From Alpinimonas psychrophila (GTDB lineage Bacteria; Actinomycetota; Actinomycetes; Actinomycetales; Microbacteriaceae), in assembly GCF_014137865.1 (NCBI RefSeq), contig NZ_JACGWU010000004.1:62001-126000 (forward strand): 64,000 nucleotides of DNA, read 5' to 3'. The stretch's first letter is position 1, and each line of letters starts with the position of its first letter. The notes under the pieces were generated by a model. It made no database searches, was not told where the DNA came from, and was given only the letters and a program-made list of their open reading frames with translations. Positions 31,422-40,959 of the stretch are shown here, one piece after another. Both the position numbers and the translations under genes were made by a program.

Positions 31422-33947
31422 CTAACCCGCGAGGTTGCGCAACATGGACAGCGCCTTGCGGGCCGAGACATCGGGCAGGTACGCGCGGCCAACGGCGATG
31501 GCAATCGCCGGCAGGGCCACCGGGTCGGGGTAGGCCATGTACAGCGTCTCATAGTGAGGGTTGAACTTGGCCTTAAAGAACATGAGCGAGGAGAATCCGT
31601 AGGCGGGTTCTAGGCGCTGAGCCAAGAAGTCCAGCAGCCGCGTCAGAGTTGTCGATGCCGGTGTTGCCGACGGAGGAATCTCCCCCTCGCCGACGTCGGA
31701 GCTCTTGGGCGATTGTGGCTTGCGTGCCAGAGGCACCCCCGACAAACTCATCACGGCGTTGCCGGCCTCCTTCATATGGAGCGCGGCCGAACCGATGAGA
31801 AATTCCATGACGCCGTTGACGCTATTTTCACCGCGGCGCATGAAGTCCAGGGTCCAGCCAATAACAACGCCATCCCGGTAATTGGGAAGCCAACTCGTGA
31901 TGCCATGGATGCGACCGTCACCGTCGATGGCCAGCATGAGACGCACATCCGGATCCTCAAGTTCTGCTGCGGTGCCAAGCGTAAAGCCCATCTCGGGAAT
32001 ATCGCGTGCCGAGACCCAGCCCTCAGAAATCCCCCGAATCTGAGAGACCTGGTCGGGGGTCAAATCGGGCCAACGCGTCCACGACGTGGTGACATTTTCG
32101 CGGGCGGCGCGGTTGAGAGCGTGACGCACTTTCTGCCACGCCTTACTGGCAATATCTAAGGACGCGAGGTCGATGAGCGTTTCCTCGCCGACGGCCACTT
32201 TTTGCCAGCCGAGTGTTTCGAAAGCCGGCAGAAGATGTTCGTGAACACTGTAGAAAACTGGGGTCCAGTGATGACGATCACAAAATGACGAAAATTCGTG
32301 GATGCGCTGCAAGTCGTTGCCCGCTGCACCTATCGGATCAGAGACCGTCAGGGCGACTCCGTTGATGACCCGGTAGGCAATGGCAACTTTCCCGTCAGGG
32401 CTGAACCAATAGTTATTGCCCGGCCAGGTGGCCATGAAGCCCAGCGAGCCGCCACCGGTTTTCAGAATCTCGCGCACCCGACGCTGATCACGCACGAGCG
32501 TCTCGGACTTGGCGTTCGCCAACACGTAGATGCAACCGATGACGAAGATGACCCAGAAGAGCGGTCCGGCCCAGTGGAAGATCAACAGGCCAATGGCGAA
32601 AGCCGGTTGGTGGGCAACGTGAACCCAGCCAAAGAGGTGGAGAGGAACGAACGGTTTCAGGCTGGTCCAGATCAGTGCCCACGAGGACTCGCCGCGGTTG
32701 GTCGAGGCCGCCCCGATGACGAGCGTGACGAGTGTGACGGTAAAGAGAACAGCGAAGCTCAGAGAAATGACGACAGCAAAGCGCCGAATCTGGTGCCCCG
32801 AACTACGAATCGGGAAGTAGCTTCTATTGAGAAACAGCACAACGGCCACCGCTAGGGGAAGCGCAACGGCGAGGAGCGTGCTTCCGACGAGTTCAACCAC
32901 GCTTAGTGTGGACCAACCCGGTTCGGGGAGGTCTGAAAATAGGGACAAAATGTTAAAGGCTATGAAGGAAAGGATTGCGAGGGCAACGTTGACGACAATC
33001 GCCAGCGAAAGACCAAATCGCCTCCCCCTGCCGAGTCCCCAAGCCGCGACCAGCAACACGGCAATTGGCACAAACGCCATCGCGACGCCTCCCGTGCCAT
33101 GTCCGCTCGCAAGGAGAAGGCTCTTGGTGCAGGCGGAGTGAACCAGCTGTCCACACTGTTCCAAGACCGTGGAGGCGCTCACGACATTGCCCGAAATAAT
33201 TCCCGACACGAGCGAGAATGGGGCAAGCCCGCTGGGTTGGGTCAAAGCAATGACCGGTCCCACCGCAGTGACGGCTGTCATCGTGGCCAGGAGACGGCGA
33301 CGAACGAGCCGCGGGGAATGTTCCAGACTGCGACGTGTCTTGCCGCGAGCTAGGAGCCAGCCCAGCGGGATTCCGATGCCGGCCGCAATTAGCCGATAGA
33401 TGTCGGAGGGAGCACCACTGTACAAAACAAAGACCAGCAAGGCGGCGATGGCGACGACACGAACCCGCCGCCGCCACAGTGTTGACATGTACGCCGTCGC
33501 CGTGAGCAGAACCCCCACGACGGGGGTCAACGGATCGAGCGTCTCTAGGGTGCGCGTCCCGGTCGCCCACCACTCGCCAGCGGCGGTGCCGAGAACCTGC
33601 AGCGTGATCCCGAGGCCGACTCCCAAGAGCCCGGTAATCAGAAAAGCGAGCGCTGTTCGTAAAGGTTTCAAGAGCCGTTCGGCGACACCGAGCAGCACAA
33701 TCGACGCGATCAGGTCGATGATGAATTGGGTGAGGTCGTGAGCCACAAAAAGATCCGTCAAAATGGTCCACCAGCGCTGGTCCTGGAGGGTCGACGTAAT
33801 CCCTGCCCCCAAGTCGAGCGACGACAGGTGCGCAGCACCCTGGGTGAGGTTTCCGGTAACGATGGCTGTCATGATCAATAAAATCGTGACGGATACGGTG
33901 ACCGGGTAAGTGCGGAGCACTACCGAAGCGCGGCTTATGAATTTCAT
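31422..33947 (-). CDS. Membrane protein with rhomboid-like N-terminal part and C-terminal DUF2156 (MprF-type) domain
   Basis: An 841-residue protein. Residues 1-200 form a rhomboid-like six-helix block (DQRWWTILTDLFVAHDLTQF) without the catalytic GxSG; more membrane helices follow to about residue 480. The cytosolic C-terminal half (GGGSLGFMATWPGNNYWFS, AYRVINGVALTVSDPIGA, GWTLDFMRRGENSVNGVMEF) is the aminoacyl-transferase-like DUF2156/LPG-synthase domain. Such proteins aminoacylate phosphatidylglycerol; here the lipid substrate is not known. Start overlaps the upstream esterase by four bases. Confidence 0.8.
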   Translation of the reverse strand: MKFISRASVVLRTYPVTVSVTILLIMTAIVTGNLTQGAAHLSSLDLGAGITSTLQDQRWWTILTDLFVAHDLTQFIIDLIASIVLLGVAERLLKPLRTALAFLITGLLGVGLGITLQVLGTAAGEWWATGTRTLETLDPLTPVVGVLLTATAYMSTLWRRRVRVVAIAALLVFVLYSGAPSDIYRLIAAGIGIPLGWLLARGKTRRSLEHSPRLVRRRLLATMTAVTAVGPVIALTQPSGLAPFSLVSGIISGNVVSASTVLEQCGQLVHSACTKSLLLASGHGTGGVAMAFVPIAVLLVAAWGLGRGRRFGLSLAIVVNVALAILSFIAFNILSLFSDLPEPGWSTLSVVELVGSTLLAVALPLAVAVVLFLNRSYFPIRSSGHQIRRFAVVISLSFAVLFTVTLVTLVIGAASTNRGESSWALIWTSLKPFVPLHLFGWVHVAHQPAFAIGLLIFHWAGPLFWVIFVIGCIYVLANAKSETLVRDQRRVREILKTGGGSLGFMATWPGNNYWFSPDGKVAIAYRVINGVALTVSDPIGAAGNDLQRIHEFSSFCDRHHWTPVFYSVHEHLLPAFETLGWQKVAVGEETLIDLASLDIASKAWQKVRHALNRAARENVTTSWTRWPDLTPDQVSQIRGISEGWVSARDIPEMGFTLGTAAELEDPDVRLMLAIDGDGRIHGITSWLPNYRDGVVIGWTLDFMRRGENSVNGVMEFLIGSAALHMKEAGNAVMSLSGVPLARKPQSPKSSDVGEGEIPPSATPASTTLTRLLDFLAQRLEPAYGFSSLMFFKAKFNPHYETLYMAYPDPVALPAIAIAVGRAYLPDVSARKALSMLRNLAG

Positions 33948-35245
33948 TTTGTCACCGGAGCCGAAAGCCCAAAGCGGGGAAACAGTACATCGAAACCCAC
34001 CGGCAACCCCAGGATGAGCGACGTGTTGTTGTGGGTCACCCCGGGCAGTCGCTTAAACGTGACGGTCATCCCCGCGGCGGCGGCGGCCTTGGATACTGCC
34101 TCCTGACCCGGTCCATAATGTGAGTCAAGTTCGCCGGTCGTGAAGATGGCCACGGTATCGGCGTAGGTTTGCCCCGCCATGATGTTGATGGGTTTGATCG
34201 CGTCGTAGGCTTTTTGATCGCCGCCGAACTCTTCTTTCAAAACGGCCCTTTCCTCTGTTAGACCGGCAAATTCGATGCCGGAGACATCCAATATATTGCC
34301 CCATGTTTCAGGATATTTTGCCCCAAAGTACGCGGCGCAACCGCCACCGTTGGAGAATCCCGCAAAAGTCCAGTCTTTGCGGTCCAGTGAAACGTTCAGG
34401 TTCGCCGAAATCCAGGGGACAACATCCCGGGCGACGTAGGTGTCGACGTTACCGCGCGGGCCGTCGAGGCATAGAGGATCAAACGTGGGTTTTGAGAGTT
34501 GATCGACGACGACCACAATCGGAGCGAGCCCCTTATTTTTAGCGGCGAAAGTTTCTAGCGTGCGAGCAATGATGGTCGGATCGGGATCGCCGGGTTCCCC
34601 CATCATTAACACGACCACCGGGAGTTTGGGAGGGTTTGCCACAAGAGCGGCCGGCGGAAGATAAATCTGGGCCGGTCGAGCGGGGAAATGCGAAACCTCG
34701 TTGGGGATCCCGCCGGCAATGATGCCCGTCAGACCACGGCGCGGCATGTCGGCGGGGGGATTCCAGGTGACATAGAGCGGGGATGTTTGTGGCGCCGCAC
34801 TCGATACCGTCACTGCCGGGAGCACCACAATCTTGCTCGTCGAAATATGCAAAAAGGAAGCCAGCGTCGGCGTCAGCCCATATGCCGCATTAACCCCCAG
34901 GGTCGCGGAAACCAGAAAAAGCACGGCTCCGAGAGCGGGAATGATCTTGCCCCAGCCTCTAAAACTAAGGAGCGCGCGAAGAGCCACGCAAAGACCGGCG
35001 AAGCCCGCATAAATCCAGCCGTAGGCTCCGGGGTCGAGCGGGCCACCGAAGGTATTGAGCGTGTCAACCGTAATCCAGAGTGTTAGCCACGCGGCGAAGA
35101 GACCGGCGACAGCCGCGATCATCAGCCAGACAACGTCCCGGCGCCCGCGAAGAAGAGAGTGCAGGATGAGCAACCCCATGATGACCAGGCTCACGACGTA
35201 CACCGCCACGGGGAACGCACCAAAAGAGATGTTGAGATCGAGCAC
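33944..35245 (-). CDS. Membrane-anchored esterase of the antigen-85/EstD-like alpha/beta fold
   Basis: A 433-residue protein: four hydrophobic helices in the first 130 residues, then an extracytoplasmic alpha/beta hydrolase with nucleophile GFSNGGGCAAYF, an acidic residue near TGELDSHYG and the catalytic His in PGVTHNN. I chose the GTG after GGAGG; a GTG four codons upstream would contain that site. In an operon with the DUF2156 protein, suggesting a shared role in envelope lipids or their transfer (inference). Confidence 0.78.
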   Translation of the reverse strand: MLDLNISFGAFPVAVYVVSLVIMGLLILHSLLRGRRDVVWLMIAAVAGLFAAWLTLWITVDTLNTFGGPLDPGAYGWIYAGFAGLCVALRALLSFRGWGKIIPALGAVLFLVSATLGVNAAYGLTPTLASFLHISTSKIVVLPAVTVSSAAPQTSPLYVTWNPPADMPRRGLTGIIAGGIPNEVSHFPARPAQIYLPPAALVANPPKLPVVVLMMGEPGDPDPTIIARTLETFAAKNKGLAPIVVVVDQLSKPTFDPLCLDGPRGNVDTYVARDVVPWISANLNVSLDRKDWTFAGFSNGGGCAAYFGAKYPETWGNILDVSGIEFAGLTEERAVLKEEFGGDQKAYDAIKPINIMAGQTYADTVAIFTTGELDSHYGPGQEAVSKAAAAAGMTVTFKRLPGVTHNNTSLILGLPVGFDVLFPRFGLSAPVTK

Positions 35246-35439
35246 GAGGGCCTCCACTGGCCTGTTGACATTGGTGAAAAGTGGTTACGGATCTCAGGGA
35301 AAAAAGCCACTCGTAGAACCCTGAGTTCAGCAGGTCGGTATGGGAGTTTCCTGAAAGTTTACTGGCAGGACTCTATGGATGCGAATGTGGGGCACTGGGA
35401 CCCCGCCGGTAGGATTGACAACTGGCACGTTAACCAAGG

Positions 35440-35468
35440 TTGACGCGCATCTTTACCTTATTTATTGC
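35440..35468 (+). promoter_or_regulatory. Promoter of glyS
   Basis: TTGACG (35440-35445), a 17-bp spacer and TATTGC (35463-35468) precede the gene by about 20 bases, a sigma70-like pair. The rest of 35246-35439 has an inverted repeat CTCAGGG/CCCTGAG (35293-35325) with an A-rich loop but no T-box features and no gene. Confidence 0.55.
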
Positions 35469-35489
35469 CCCACACACTAGGAGCATCCT

Positions 35490-36875
35490 GTGGCCCCGAC
35501 CTCGCGTCTTGATTCTGTTATTGCCCTCGCGCAACACCGCGGTTTTGTCTTTCAAGCCGGTGAAATCTATGGCGGATCGCGTTCGGCGTGGGACTACGGA
35601 CCCCTGGGTGTTGCCCTCAAAGAGAACATTAAGAAGCAGTGGTGGAACTTCATGGTTCAGCGCCGCGACGACGTCGTGGGTCTGGACTCTTCCGTCATTT
35701 TGCCTCGCAAGGTCTGGGAAGCATCCGGTCACGTCGAGGTTTTTAGTGATCCCCTGATTGAGTGCACCAGCTGCCACAAGCGTTTTCGTGAGGACCACCT
35801 GCTCGAGGAATTCGAGGAACGAAAGGGTCGTGCGCCCGAGGGCGGAATGGCTGGCTTGCCCTGCCCCAACTGTGGAACCCGTGGTGCCTGGACCGAGCCC
35901 AAAGCATTCTCCGGTCTCTTGAAGACCAACCTGGGCCCCGTCGATGATGAGTCGGGCATGCACTACCTCCGCCCCGAAACGGCTCAAGGTATTTTCGTGA
36001 ACTTCGCCAACGTGCTTCAGGCCTCCCGCATGAAGCCTCCGTTCGGTATTGGCCAGATCGGTAAGAGCTTCCGCAACGAGATCACGCCGGGAAACTTCAT
36101 CTTTCGCACACGCGAGTTCGAGCAGATGGAGATGGAATTCTTCGTCGAGCCCGGCACCGATGAAGATTGGCACCAGTACTGGATCGACCAGCGCCTGGCG
36201 TGGTACGTCGGTCTCGGCATCGACGCCGACAACCTGCGCCTCTTTGAGCACGCGGCCGAAAAGCTCTCGCACTACTCCAAGCGCACCGTAGACATCGAGT
36301 ATCGCTTCGGGTTCGTCGGTGGCGAGTTCGGTGAGCTTGAGGGCATTGCCAACCGTACCGACTTCGACCTCAAGACACACTCCGAGGCCAGCGGCAAAGA
36401 CCTTTCATACTTCGATCAGACGAAGAACGAGCGATGGTTCCCCTACGTTATTGAGCCGGCCGCCGGACTCACACGATCGCTGATGGCGTTCCTCGTCGAC
36501 GCGTACGTGGAAGAAGAAGTTCCTAATGCCAAGGGTGGAACGGACAAGCGCACCGTGCTCAAGCTCGATCCTCGCCTGGCTCCGGTGAAAGCAGCGATCC
36601 TTCCGCTGTCGCGCAACGAGCAACTGTCGCCCATAGCCCGCGAGCTCGCGGCGGAACTTCGGGAGTCCTGGAACATCGACTTCGACGACGCTGGTGCCAT
36701 TGGCCGTCGCTACCGCCGTCAAGACGAAATAGGAACACCGTTCTGTGTCACGGTCGATTTCGACAGCCTCGATGATAAGGCAGTCACGGTTCGCGATCGC
36801 GACACGATGTTGCAGCAGCGCGTGCCTATCGCTGACCTGCACGCCTACCTCGCTTTGGCGCTGAAAGGCGCCTAA
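35490..36875 (+). CDS. glyS: Glycyl-tRNA synthetase, dimeric class II type
   Basis: A 461-residue class IIa synthetase that charges tRNA-Gly. [20 protein letters not shown] at the start, zinc-finger-like CTSC and CPNC pairs (about 92 and 130), motif 2 [20 protein letters not shown], motif 3 [12 protein letters not shown] and a C-terminal anticodon domain ([16 protein letters not shown]) are intact. GTG start with AGGAG. Essential; the bacterial alpha2beta2 form is absent here, as usual in actinobacteria. Also named glyQS. Confidence 0.96.
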   Translation: MAPTSRLDSVIALAQHRGFVFQAGEIYGGSRSAWDYGPLGVALKENIKKQWWNFMVQRRDDVVGLDSSVILPRKVWEASGHVEVFSDPLIECTSCHKRFREDHLLEEFEERKGRAPEGGMAGLPCPNCGTRGAWTEPKAFSGLLKTNLGPVDDESGMHYLRPETAQGIFVNFANVLQASRMKPPFGIGQIGKSFRNEITPGNFIFRTREFEQMEMEFFVEPGTDEDWHQYWIDQRLAWYVGLGIDADNLRLFEHAAEKLSHYSKRTVDIEYRFGFVGGEFGELEGIANRTDFDLKTHSEASGKDLSYFDQTKNERWFPYVIEPAAGLTRSLMAFLVDAYVEEEVPNAKGGTDKRTVLKLDPRLAPVKAAILPLSRNEQLSPIARELAAELRESWNIDFDDAGAIGRRYRRQDEIGTPFCVTVDFDSLDDKAVTVRDRDTMLQQRVPIADLHAYLALALKGA

Positions 36876-36920
36876 GTTCGCGGGCGTTCATTGGATGCCC
36901 TGAAAACTGAGGCAACAGCC

Positions 36921-37910
36921 ATGACCGAATCCTCTTCGCCCACCTCCTATGACGTTCTCGTTGTGGGCAGTGACGTTGCCGCGCTGATGGCGGCCTTGGA
37001 TTGCGCACGGATCGGACTGAGGGTTGTCCTTCTGGCAACCCCGCCAGCGGAGCACCGCCCAGCAGTTTTCAGCCATCGCGCCGGCATCGTTGCGAGCCTG
37101 CTCACGGAGCTGAACATTCCCTTTTCCATTCGTGAGCGAGTCACCGTGAAGGGTCACGAGTCCCGCTCCACGGCGGGGGCGGCCACCGGCAGCATCGTGG
37201 GGATTCCGGCGAACCCATTTGCTCTAAACGTTCGCGAGGTTCTGGGGTGGCGCGGGGCGTGGAGGGTCTACCTCGATCGCCTGATCCCGCTGCTCACCAT
37301 CGGAACCGAAACCAATCTTGGGCATATCGTGCGGCGGCGCCTCGGCAAGCGCGCTGAGCGCCTGCTCGTTGACCCCGTCCTCCAGGCGCTGTACGGTCTT
37401 TCCGCTGAGGAGATTCCGGTTGCCACCGTGGTGCCCGGACTCAACCAGGCGATGACCCGTGCGGGATGTCTCACTACCGGGATCATTGATCTGATTGTCG
37501 CTGATCCTCGGGTCGCTCAGGTCGTTGAGGTTGCCGGCGGGGTGGGGCACATTGAGACCGTTCTTCGCGAGCGTCTGGCGTTCTTCTCCGCCCGCATCAT
37601 CGATGTCGCGGATGTTCACCTCACCCTGATTGAGGATGGCGAAAATCGGCCAACGGCCTTCGGTGCCTCGGCATTCGCTCCTTCGGGACCCATCACTGTT
37701 GTCACGCAGGCCGCGCTGCTACCGGCGGGCGAGGCGCTGGCCGCCCAGAGTCCTGCCAACGAGCGCGTCGCTGTCGTGGGAATCTCCGAGCAATTCCCCG
37801 GTTTGGAATCTGCGGTCCCGGAATCTCGGAGCGCATCCGCCTCAATTCGTCGTGTGTTGTTAAGTGATCCCACGAGGCTTCCCTTGGGTCCTTTAGGTCA
37901 CGAGGGTTAG
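36921..37910 (+). CDS. FAD-binding protein related to protoporphyrinogen oxidase (HemY), short
   Basis: A 329-residue protein opening with a dinucleotide-binding fold (YDVLVVGSDVAALMAALDCA), followed by RRRLGKRAERLLVDPVLQAL YGLSAEEIP-type sequence reminiscent of HemY/PPO oxidases. The glycine pattern GSDVAAL differs from the normal GxGxxG, and full HemY proteins are about 450-500 residues, so this looks like a reduced, possibly non-catalytic relative. hemD lies 1.2 kb downstream. Start chosen at the ATG giving MTESSS. Confidence 0.55.
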   Translation: MTESSSPTSYDVLVVGSDVAALMAALDCARIGLRVVLLATPPAEHRPAVFSHRAGIVASLLTELNIPFSIRERVTVKGHESRSTAGAATGSIVGIPANPFALNVREVLGWRGAWRVYLDRLIPLLTIGTETNLGHIVRRRLGKRAERLLVDPVLQALYGLSAEEIPVATVVPGLNQAMTRAGCLTTGIIDLIVADPRVAQVVEVAGGVGHIETVLRERLAFFSARIIDVADVHLTLIEDGENRPTAFGASAFAPSGPITVVTQAALLPAGEALAAQSPANERVAVVGISEQFPGLESAVPESRSASASIRRVLLSDPTRLPLGPLGHEG

Positions 37911-37920
37911 GCTAGACGTG

Positions 37921-37932
37921 TCGCATATGCGA
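37921..37932. promoter_or_regulatory. 12-bp perfect palindrome upstream of the YtxH-holin operon
   Basis: TCGCATATGCGA is followed by GTGACATATTTTTTT and then the ribosome site of the next gene. It may be an operator or overlap a promoter; nothing else in the 81-bp gap. Confidence 0.35.
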
Positions 37933-37991
37933 TTCGTGACATATTTTTTTCGACCACGCACTTTTTCTAAAACGAACTGAACGGAGTAACG

Positions 37992-38375
37992 ATGAGAGGC
38001 AAGTTTCTGTTCTTTCTTGGCCTAGCCATTGGATACGTTTTTGGTACCCGCGCTGGTCGCCGTCGATACGAACAAATTAAGGCTGCAGCGCAAAACATTT
38101 GGGAGTCCGAACCCATTCAGTGGTCGGTCCACCAGGCACAGGACGCCGTGGGCGACGTGGCGGAGGACGTCCTCACTGCCGCGAAGCGCGTCATTCATCA
38201 GGTGACGGGGGACAAACCCGTCGCCACGTCTGCGCCCAAGCGCGCTTCTCGAAAGCCGGCAGCAAAATCAGCCACCACGCGGGCGAGCACCAAAACGGCC
38301 CCAAGGGAAACCGCCAGACCCACGGCGGAGCCGGCTGCCCGGAAACCGGCAGCAAAGTCGACACTGGAGGCTTAA
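37992..38375 (+). CDS. YtxH-like small membrane protein with Lys/Ala/Pro-rich tail
   Basis: A 127-residue protein. The N-terminal FLFFLGLAIGYVFGTRAGRR is a single membrane segment followed by a YtxH-type amphipathic region (RYEQIKAAAQNIWES). From residue 78 on the sequence is a low-complexity tail of Ala, Lys, Pro, Thr. GGAG site before the ATG. First of three small envelope genes that probably form one operon. Confidence 0.75.
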   Translation: MRGKFLFFLGLAIGYVFGTRAGRRRYEQIKAAAQNIWESEPIQWSVHQAQDAVGDVAEDVLTAAKRVIHQVTGDKPVATSAPKRASRKPAAKSATTRASTKTAPRETARPTAEPAARKPAAKSTLEA

Positions 38376-38819
38376 ATGGCAACCGCACCACAGGGAAAAC
38401 CCACTCCTTCGGAGGCAACTTCTACCGAGGAACGTTCGTTGTTCTCTCTCTTGCGCGACCTTCCGGGCTTGCTCCTTGAGCTTGTGCGCGTTGAAGTTGA
38501 GCAGCTCAAGCGTGAGATGGCGCGCAAGCTCAAAAATCTTGGCGTCGGTGCGGCCCTCGTTGTCATCGCACTCTCGCTGACCACGTTCTTCTTTGGCACC
38601 CTCATTGCTGCCGCAGTTTTGGGTTTTGCGGAGATCATGCCCCCGTGGGCTGCCGCCCTGACCGTAGCGGGAATTCTCTTGGTCATCATCGTGGTTCTCC
38701 TAGGTCTTGCTGTGACGAGGTTCAAGAAGGGGTCTCCCCCGTTGCCGACCGAAACCTTTGACAGCATTGTCGCTGACGCCAACGCACTCAAGGGGGAGGG
38801 CCACTATGACAAGCGCTAA
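38376..38819 (+). CDS. Phage-holin-like membrane protein (actinobacterial holin superfamily III type)
   Basis: A 147-residue protein: LLRDLPGLLLELVRVEVEQL then KREMARKLKNLGVGAALVVI, and a second hydrophobic hairpin. This is the pattern of the Phage_holin_3_6 family, found widely as a chromosomal gene in actinobacteria next to DUF3618 genes. Not evidence for a prophage. The ATG directly follows the previous stop. Confidence 0.8.
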   Translation: MATAPQGKPTPSEATSTEERSLFSLLRDLPGLLLELVRVEVEQLKREMARKLKNLGVGAALVVIALSLTTFFFGTLIAAAVLGFAEIMPPWAAALTVAGILLVIIVVLLGLAVTRFKKGSPPLPTETFDSIVADANALKGEGHYDKR

Positions 38820-39084
38820 CCCAGCATCCGTATCTGGATTCACTCAAGAAGAACTCATTGCCCACCTCAAGCGAACGCGAGCTCAGCTCGGCGCCACCCT
38901 CGATGCCGTTGAGGAGAAGGTCAATGTTCCCAAACGGTTAGACAAGGCGGCCACGCGCCTGAAAGGGAAACTTCGCATCATGCGTCAAGAGAACCCTGTG
39001 GCGTTGGCGGCAATAGTCGCAGGGGCGATTGCGGTCGTGGGTCTCATCACCTATGCCGGATATCGCTCAATAACACGCCGATAG
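38806..39084 (+). CDS. DUF3618-domain protein
   Basis: A 92-residue protein: TQEELIAHLKRTRAQLGATL, DAVEEKVNVPKRL, then a C-terminal membrane segment (ALAAIVAGAIAVVGLITYAG). The ELxxxIxxTRxxLxxTldAle pattern defines DUF3618. Start is the ATG after GGGGGAGGG; its first 14 bases overlap the holin gene. Role in the envelope unknown. Confidence 0.83.
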   Translation: MTSANPASVSGFTQEELIAHLKRTRAQLGATLDAVEEKVNVPKRLDKAATRLKGKLRIMRQENPVALAAIVAGAIAVVGLITYAGYRSITRR

Positions 39085-39142
39085 TGCACTTTGCTCAAAA
39101 GTTGTCACCTATTCGTGACCTTGCGGAGCGCTTTCAATTTGG

Positions 39143-39964
39143 ATGAACGGCTCGACCGTCTCACAATGGGAAGTGATGTCTTTAACTTCACCGATTGAGA
39201 CGCGCCCGTTATTCGGTCGCAAGGTTCTGGTTCCCCGAGGCGGCCCTTGGGGTGATTCCGTTGCCTCAGCGCTTCGCTCTAAAGGGGCGACACCTGTTAT
39301 TGCCCCCATGATTAATTTTGAAACCACGGATGACGTCGAGGCGCTGCAAACAGCTTTTGCTGACCTGGCGGCGGGCAAGTTCGACTGGGTCACGATGACG
39401 AGTGCCACCACCGTAGACGTTTTGGCCGCGTATGGTGCTGTCATCCCGCCCTCGACGCGTGTTGCCGCCGTAGGGGAGACAACGGCTTCCGCATTGCGGG
39501 CGGCTGGGTACAAGGCCGACCTCGTTCCCAGCGAAGAGAACACCGCCCATGGCCTTCTTGAGTCCTGGGCACAGGCAACGATGGGTGTCGTCCCGCTCCG
39601 CATCCTTACCTTGCGTTCTCAGATTGCCATTCCGGTGCTTACGGAAGGCTTGAAGCGCATTGGTCACAATGTGCGCTCGGTTGTGGCTTATCGCACAGTT
39701 GGCATTCCCGTAGAGGATGCCATTATTCGTGAGGTTCGCGAGGGGGGCTTTACCGCCGTGCTGGTGACCTCCGGCAGTGTCGGTGAGCAGGTTGCCCTTC
39801 AAATGGGCGATATCCCGAGCGGAACATTTGTTGCCGCCATTGGCCCGCGCACGGCGAAGGATGCCCGGGCGTTCGGCCTGCGGATCGACGCGGTCGCCGC
39901 TGAGCAAGACGTTGACTCTCTCATCCGCCTTCTCGTTGCCAATGCTCTAGTGTCGTCGACCTAG
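39143..39964 (+). CDS. hemD: Uroporphyrinogen-III synthase
   Basis: A 273-residue two-domain enzyme that closes hydroxymethylbilane to uroporphyrinogen III. HemD proteins are poorly conserved; the visible guides are [61 protein letters not shown] and [16 protein letters not shown]. Start uncertain: an internal ATG at 39176 is alternative. Last four bases overlap the convergent trhO. Confidence 0.82.
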   Translation: MNGSTVSQWEVMSLTSPIETRPLFGRKVLVPRGGPWGDSVASALRSKGATPVIAPMINFETTDDVEALQTAFADLAAGKFDWVTMTSATTVDVLAAYGAVIPPSTRVAAVGETTASALRAAGYKADLVPSEENTAHGLLESWAQATMGVVPLRILTLRSQIAIPVLTEGLKRIGHNVRSVVAYRTVGIPVEDAIIREVREGGFTAVLVTSGSVGEQVALQMGDIPSGTFVAAIGPRTAKDARAFGLRIDAVAAEQDVDSLIRLLVANALVSST

Positions 39965-40866
39965 AACGAAATCCCGACGTGTTCGGTGCACGTCACGTGC
40001 TTCCCCGAGCAGCCATCGCAGACAACGAGCTGTTCGCGGCATGCGGGTTCGACGCAGTTCATCATGTGCTTGGTGGCGTTTCCACAGGCGACACAGGTAC
40101 CCAGAATGGCAGCACCGGCGGCGAAGTCAATCGACATGCGCTGATCAAAAACGTAGAGAGAGCCGTCCCATAGTCCGTCATTGCCACGCGCTTCGCCGTA
40201 GCGAACGATTCCGCCGTCGAGTTGGTACACCTCGGAAAACCCGCGGGCCTTCATCAGTGGTGTGAGAACCTCGCAACGAATTCCACCGGTGCAATAGGTC
40301 ACAACGGGCTTGTCTTTCAGATGGTCGTACTTGCCACTTTCAAGCTCGGCAATGAAGTCGTGGGTGGTGCGAACATCCGGCACAATGGCTCCACGAAACC
40401 GGCCGATTTCGGCCTCAAACGCGTTGCGCCCATCGAAGAACACGACGTCATCTCCGCGCTCGGCAACGAGGGCATCGAGGGAGTCTGCGGTGAGCATGGC
40501 GCCACCGCCGATGACCCCGGATTCATTGACCGTAATCTCATCGGGAACGCCAAAGCTCACAATTTCATCGCGTACTTTGACGCTGAGACGCGGAAAATCA
40601 GTGCTGAAACCTTCGGTGTCGATGGAGGTACCTTCGCTCCACTTGGCATCCATCTCTTTGAAACCAGCGAATTCTCGCGTCTTGCGCAGATACTTCTTCA
40701 TGTTGGTGAGGTCACCACCCACGGTGCCATTGATACCGTGGCGTGAAATCAAAATACGCCCGCGCAGGTTCAGCGACTCACAGAGGTCGCGCTGCCACAG
40801 GCGAATCGCTTCGGGGTCAGCCAAGGGTGTGAACGCGTAGTAGAGAAGAATCTTGGGAACAGCCAC
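39961..40866 (-). CDS. trhO: tRNA uridine-34 hydroxylase (rhodanese-like)
   Basis: A 301-residue protein of the TrhO/YceA family that makes 5-hydroxyuridine at position 34 of tRNAs. N-terminal domain with [16 protein letters not shown], central rhodanese domain with active-site Cys in YCTGGIRCE, and a C-terminal four-pair Cys cluster ([22 protein letters not shown]). GTG start six bases after TAAAAT without a ribosome site, so probably leaderless. Divergent from the zinc uptake operon. Confidence 0.88.
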   Translation of the reverse strand: MAVPKILLYYAFTPLADPEAIRLWQRDLCESLNLRGRILISRHGINGTVGGDLTNMKKYLRKTREFAGFKEMDAKWSEGTSIDTEGFSTDFPRLSVKVRDEIVSFGVPDEITVNESGVIGGGAMLTADSLDALVAERGDDVVFFDGRNAFEAEIGRFRGAIVPDVRTTHDFIAELESGKYDHLKDKPVVTYCTGGIRCEVLTPLMKARGFSEVYQLDGGIVRYGEARGNDGLWDGSLYVFDQRMSIDFAAGAAILGTCVACGNATKHMMNCVEPACREQLVVCDGCSGKHVTCTEHVGISF

Positions 40867-40924
40867 GATGCAATTTTACGCCCCCGACGCGGGCGGGCGC
40901 CCCGAGCTGTCATCGTTACTCATA

Positions 40925-40953
40925 TTGACAATCATTATCAATAAGCCTAGGTT
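40925..40953 (+). promoter_or_regulatory. Zur box overlapping the znuA promoter
   Basis: The palindrome TTGACAATCATTATCAA (40925-40941) matches actinobacterial Zur/Fur-type sites. Its first six bases are also a perfect -35 (TTGACA), followed by a 17-bp spacer and -10 TAGGTT (40948-40953). Transcription would start at or next to the znuA ATG, giving a leaderless mRNA repressed by zinc-loaded Zur from the same operon. Confidence 0.8.
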
Positions 40954-40959
40954 AGAGAA

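Noticed and set aside
35246-35489. T-box leader in front of glyS
   Set aside because: There is an inverted repeat, but no AGGGTGG-type T-box sequence, no specifier loop I can place and no terminator/antiterminator pair.
38376-39084. Prophage remnant because of a holin-like gene
   Set aside because: No lysin, integrase or structural gene is nearby; this holin family with DUF3618 is a normal chromosomal pair in actinobacteria.
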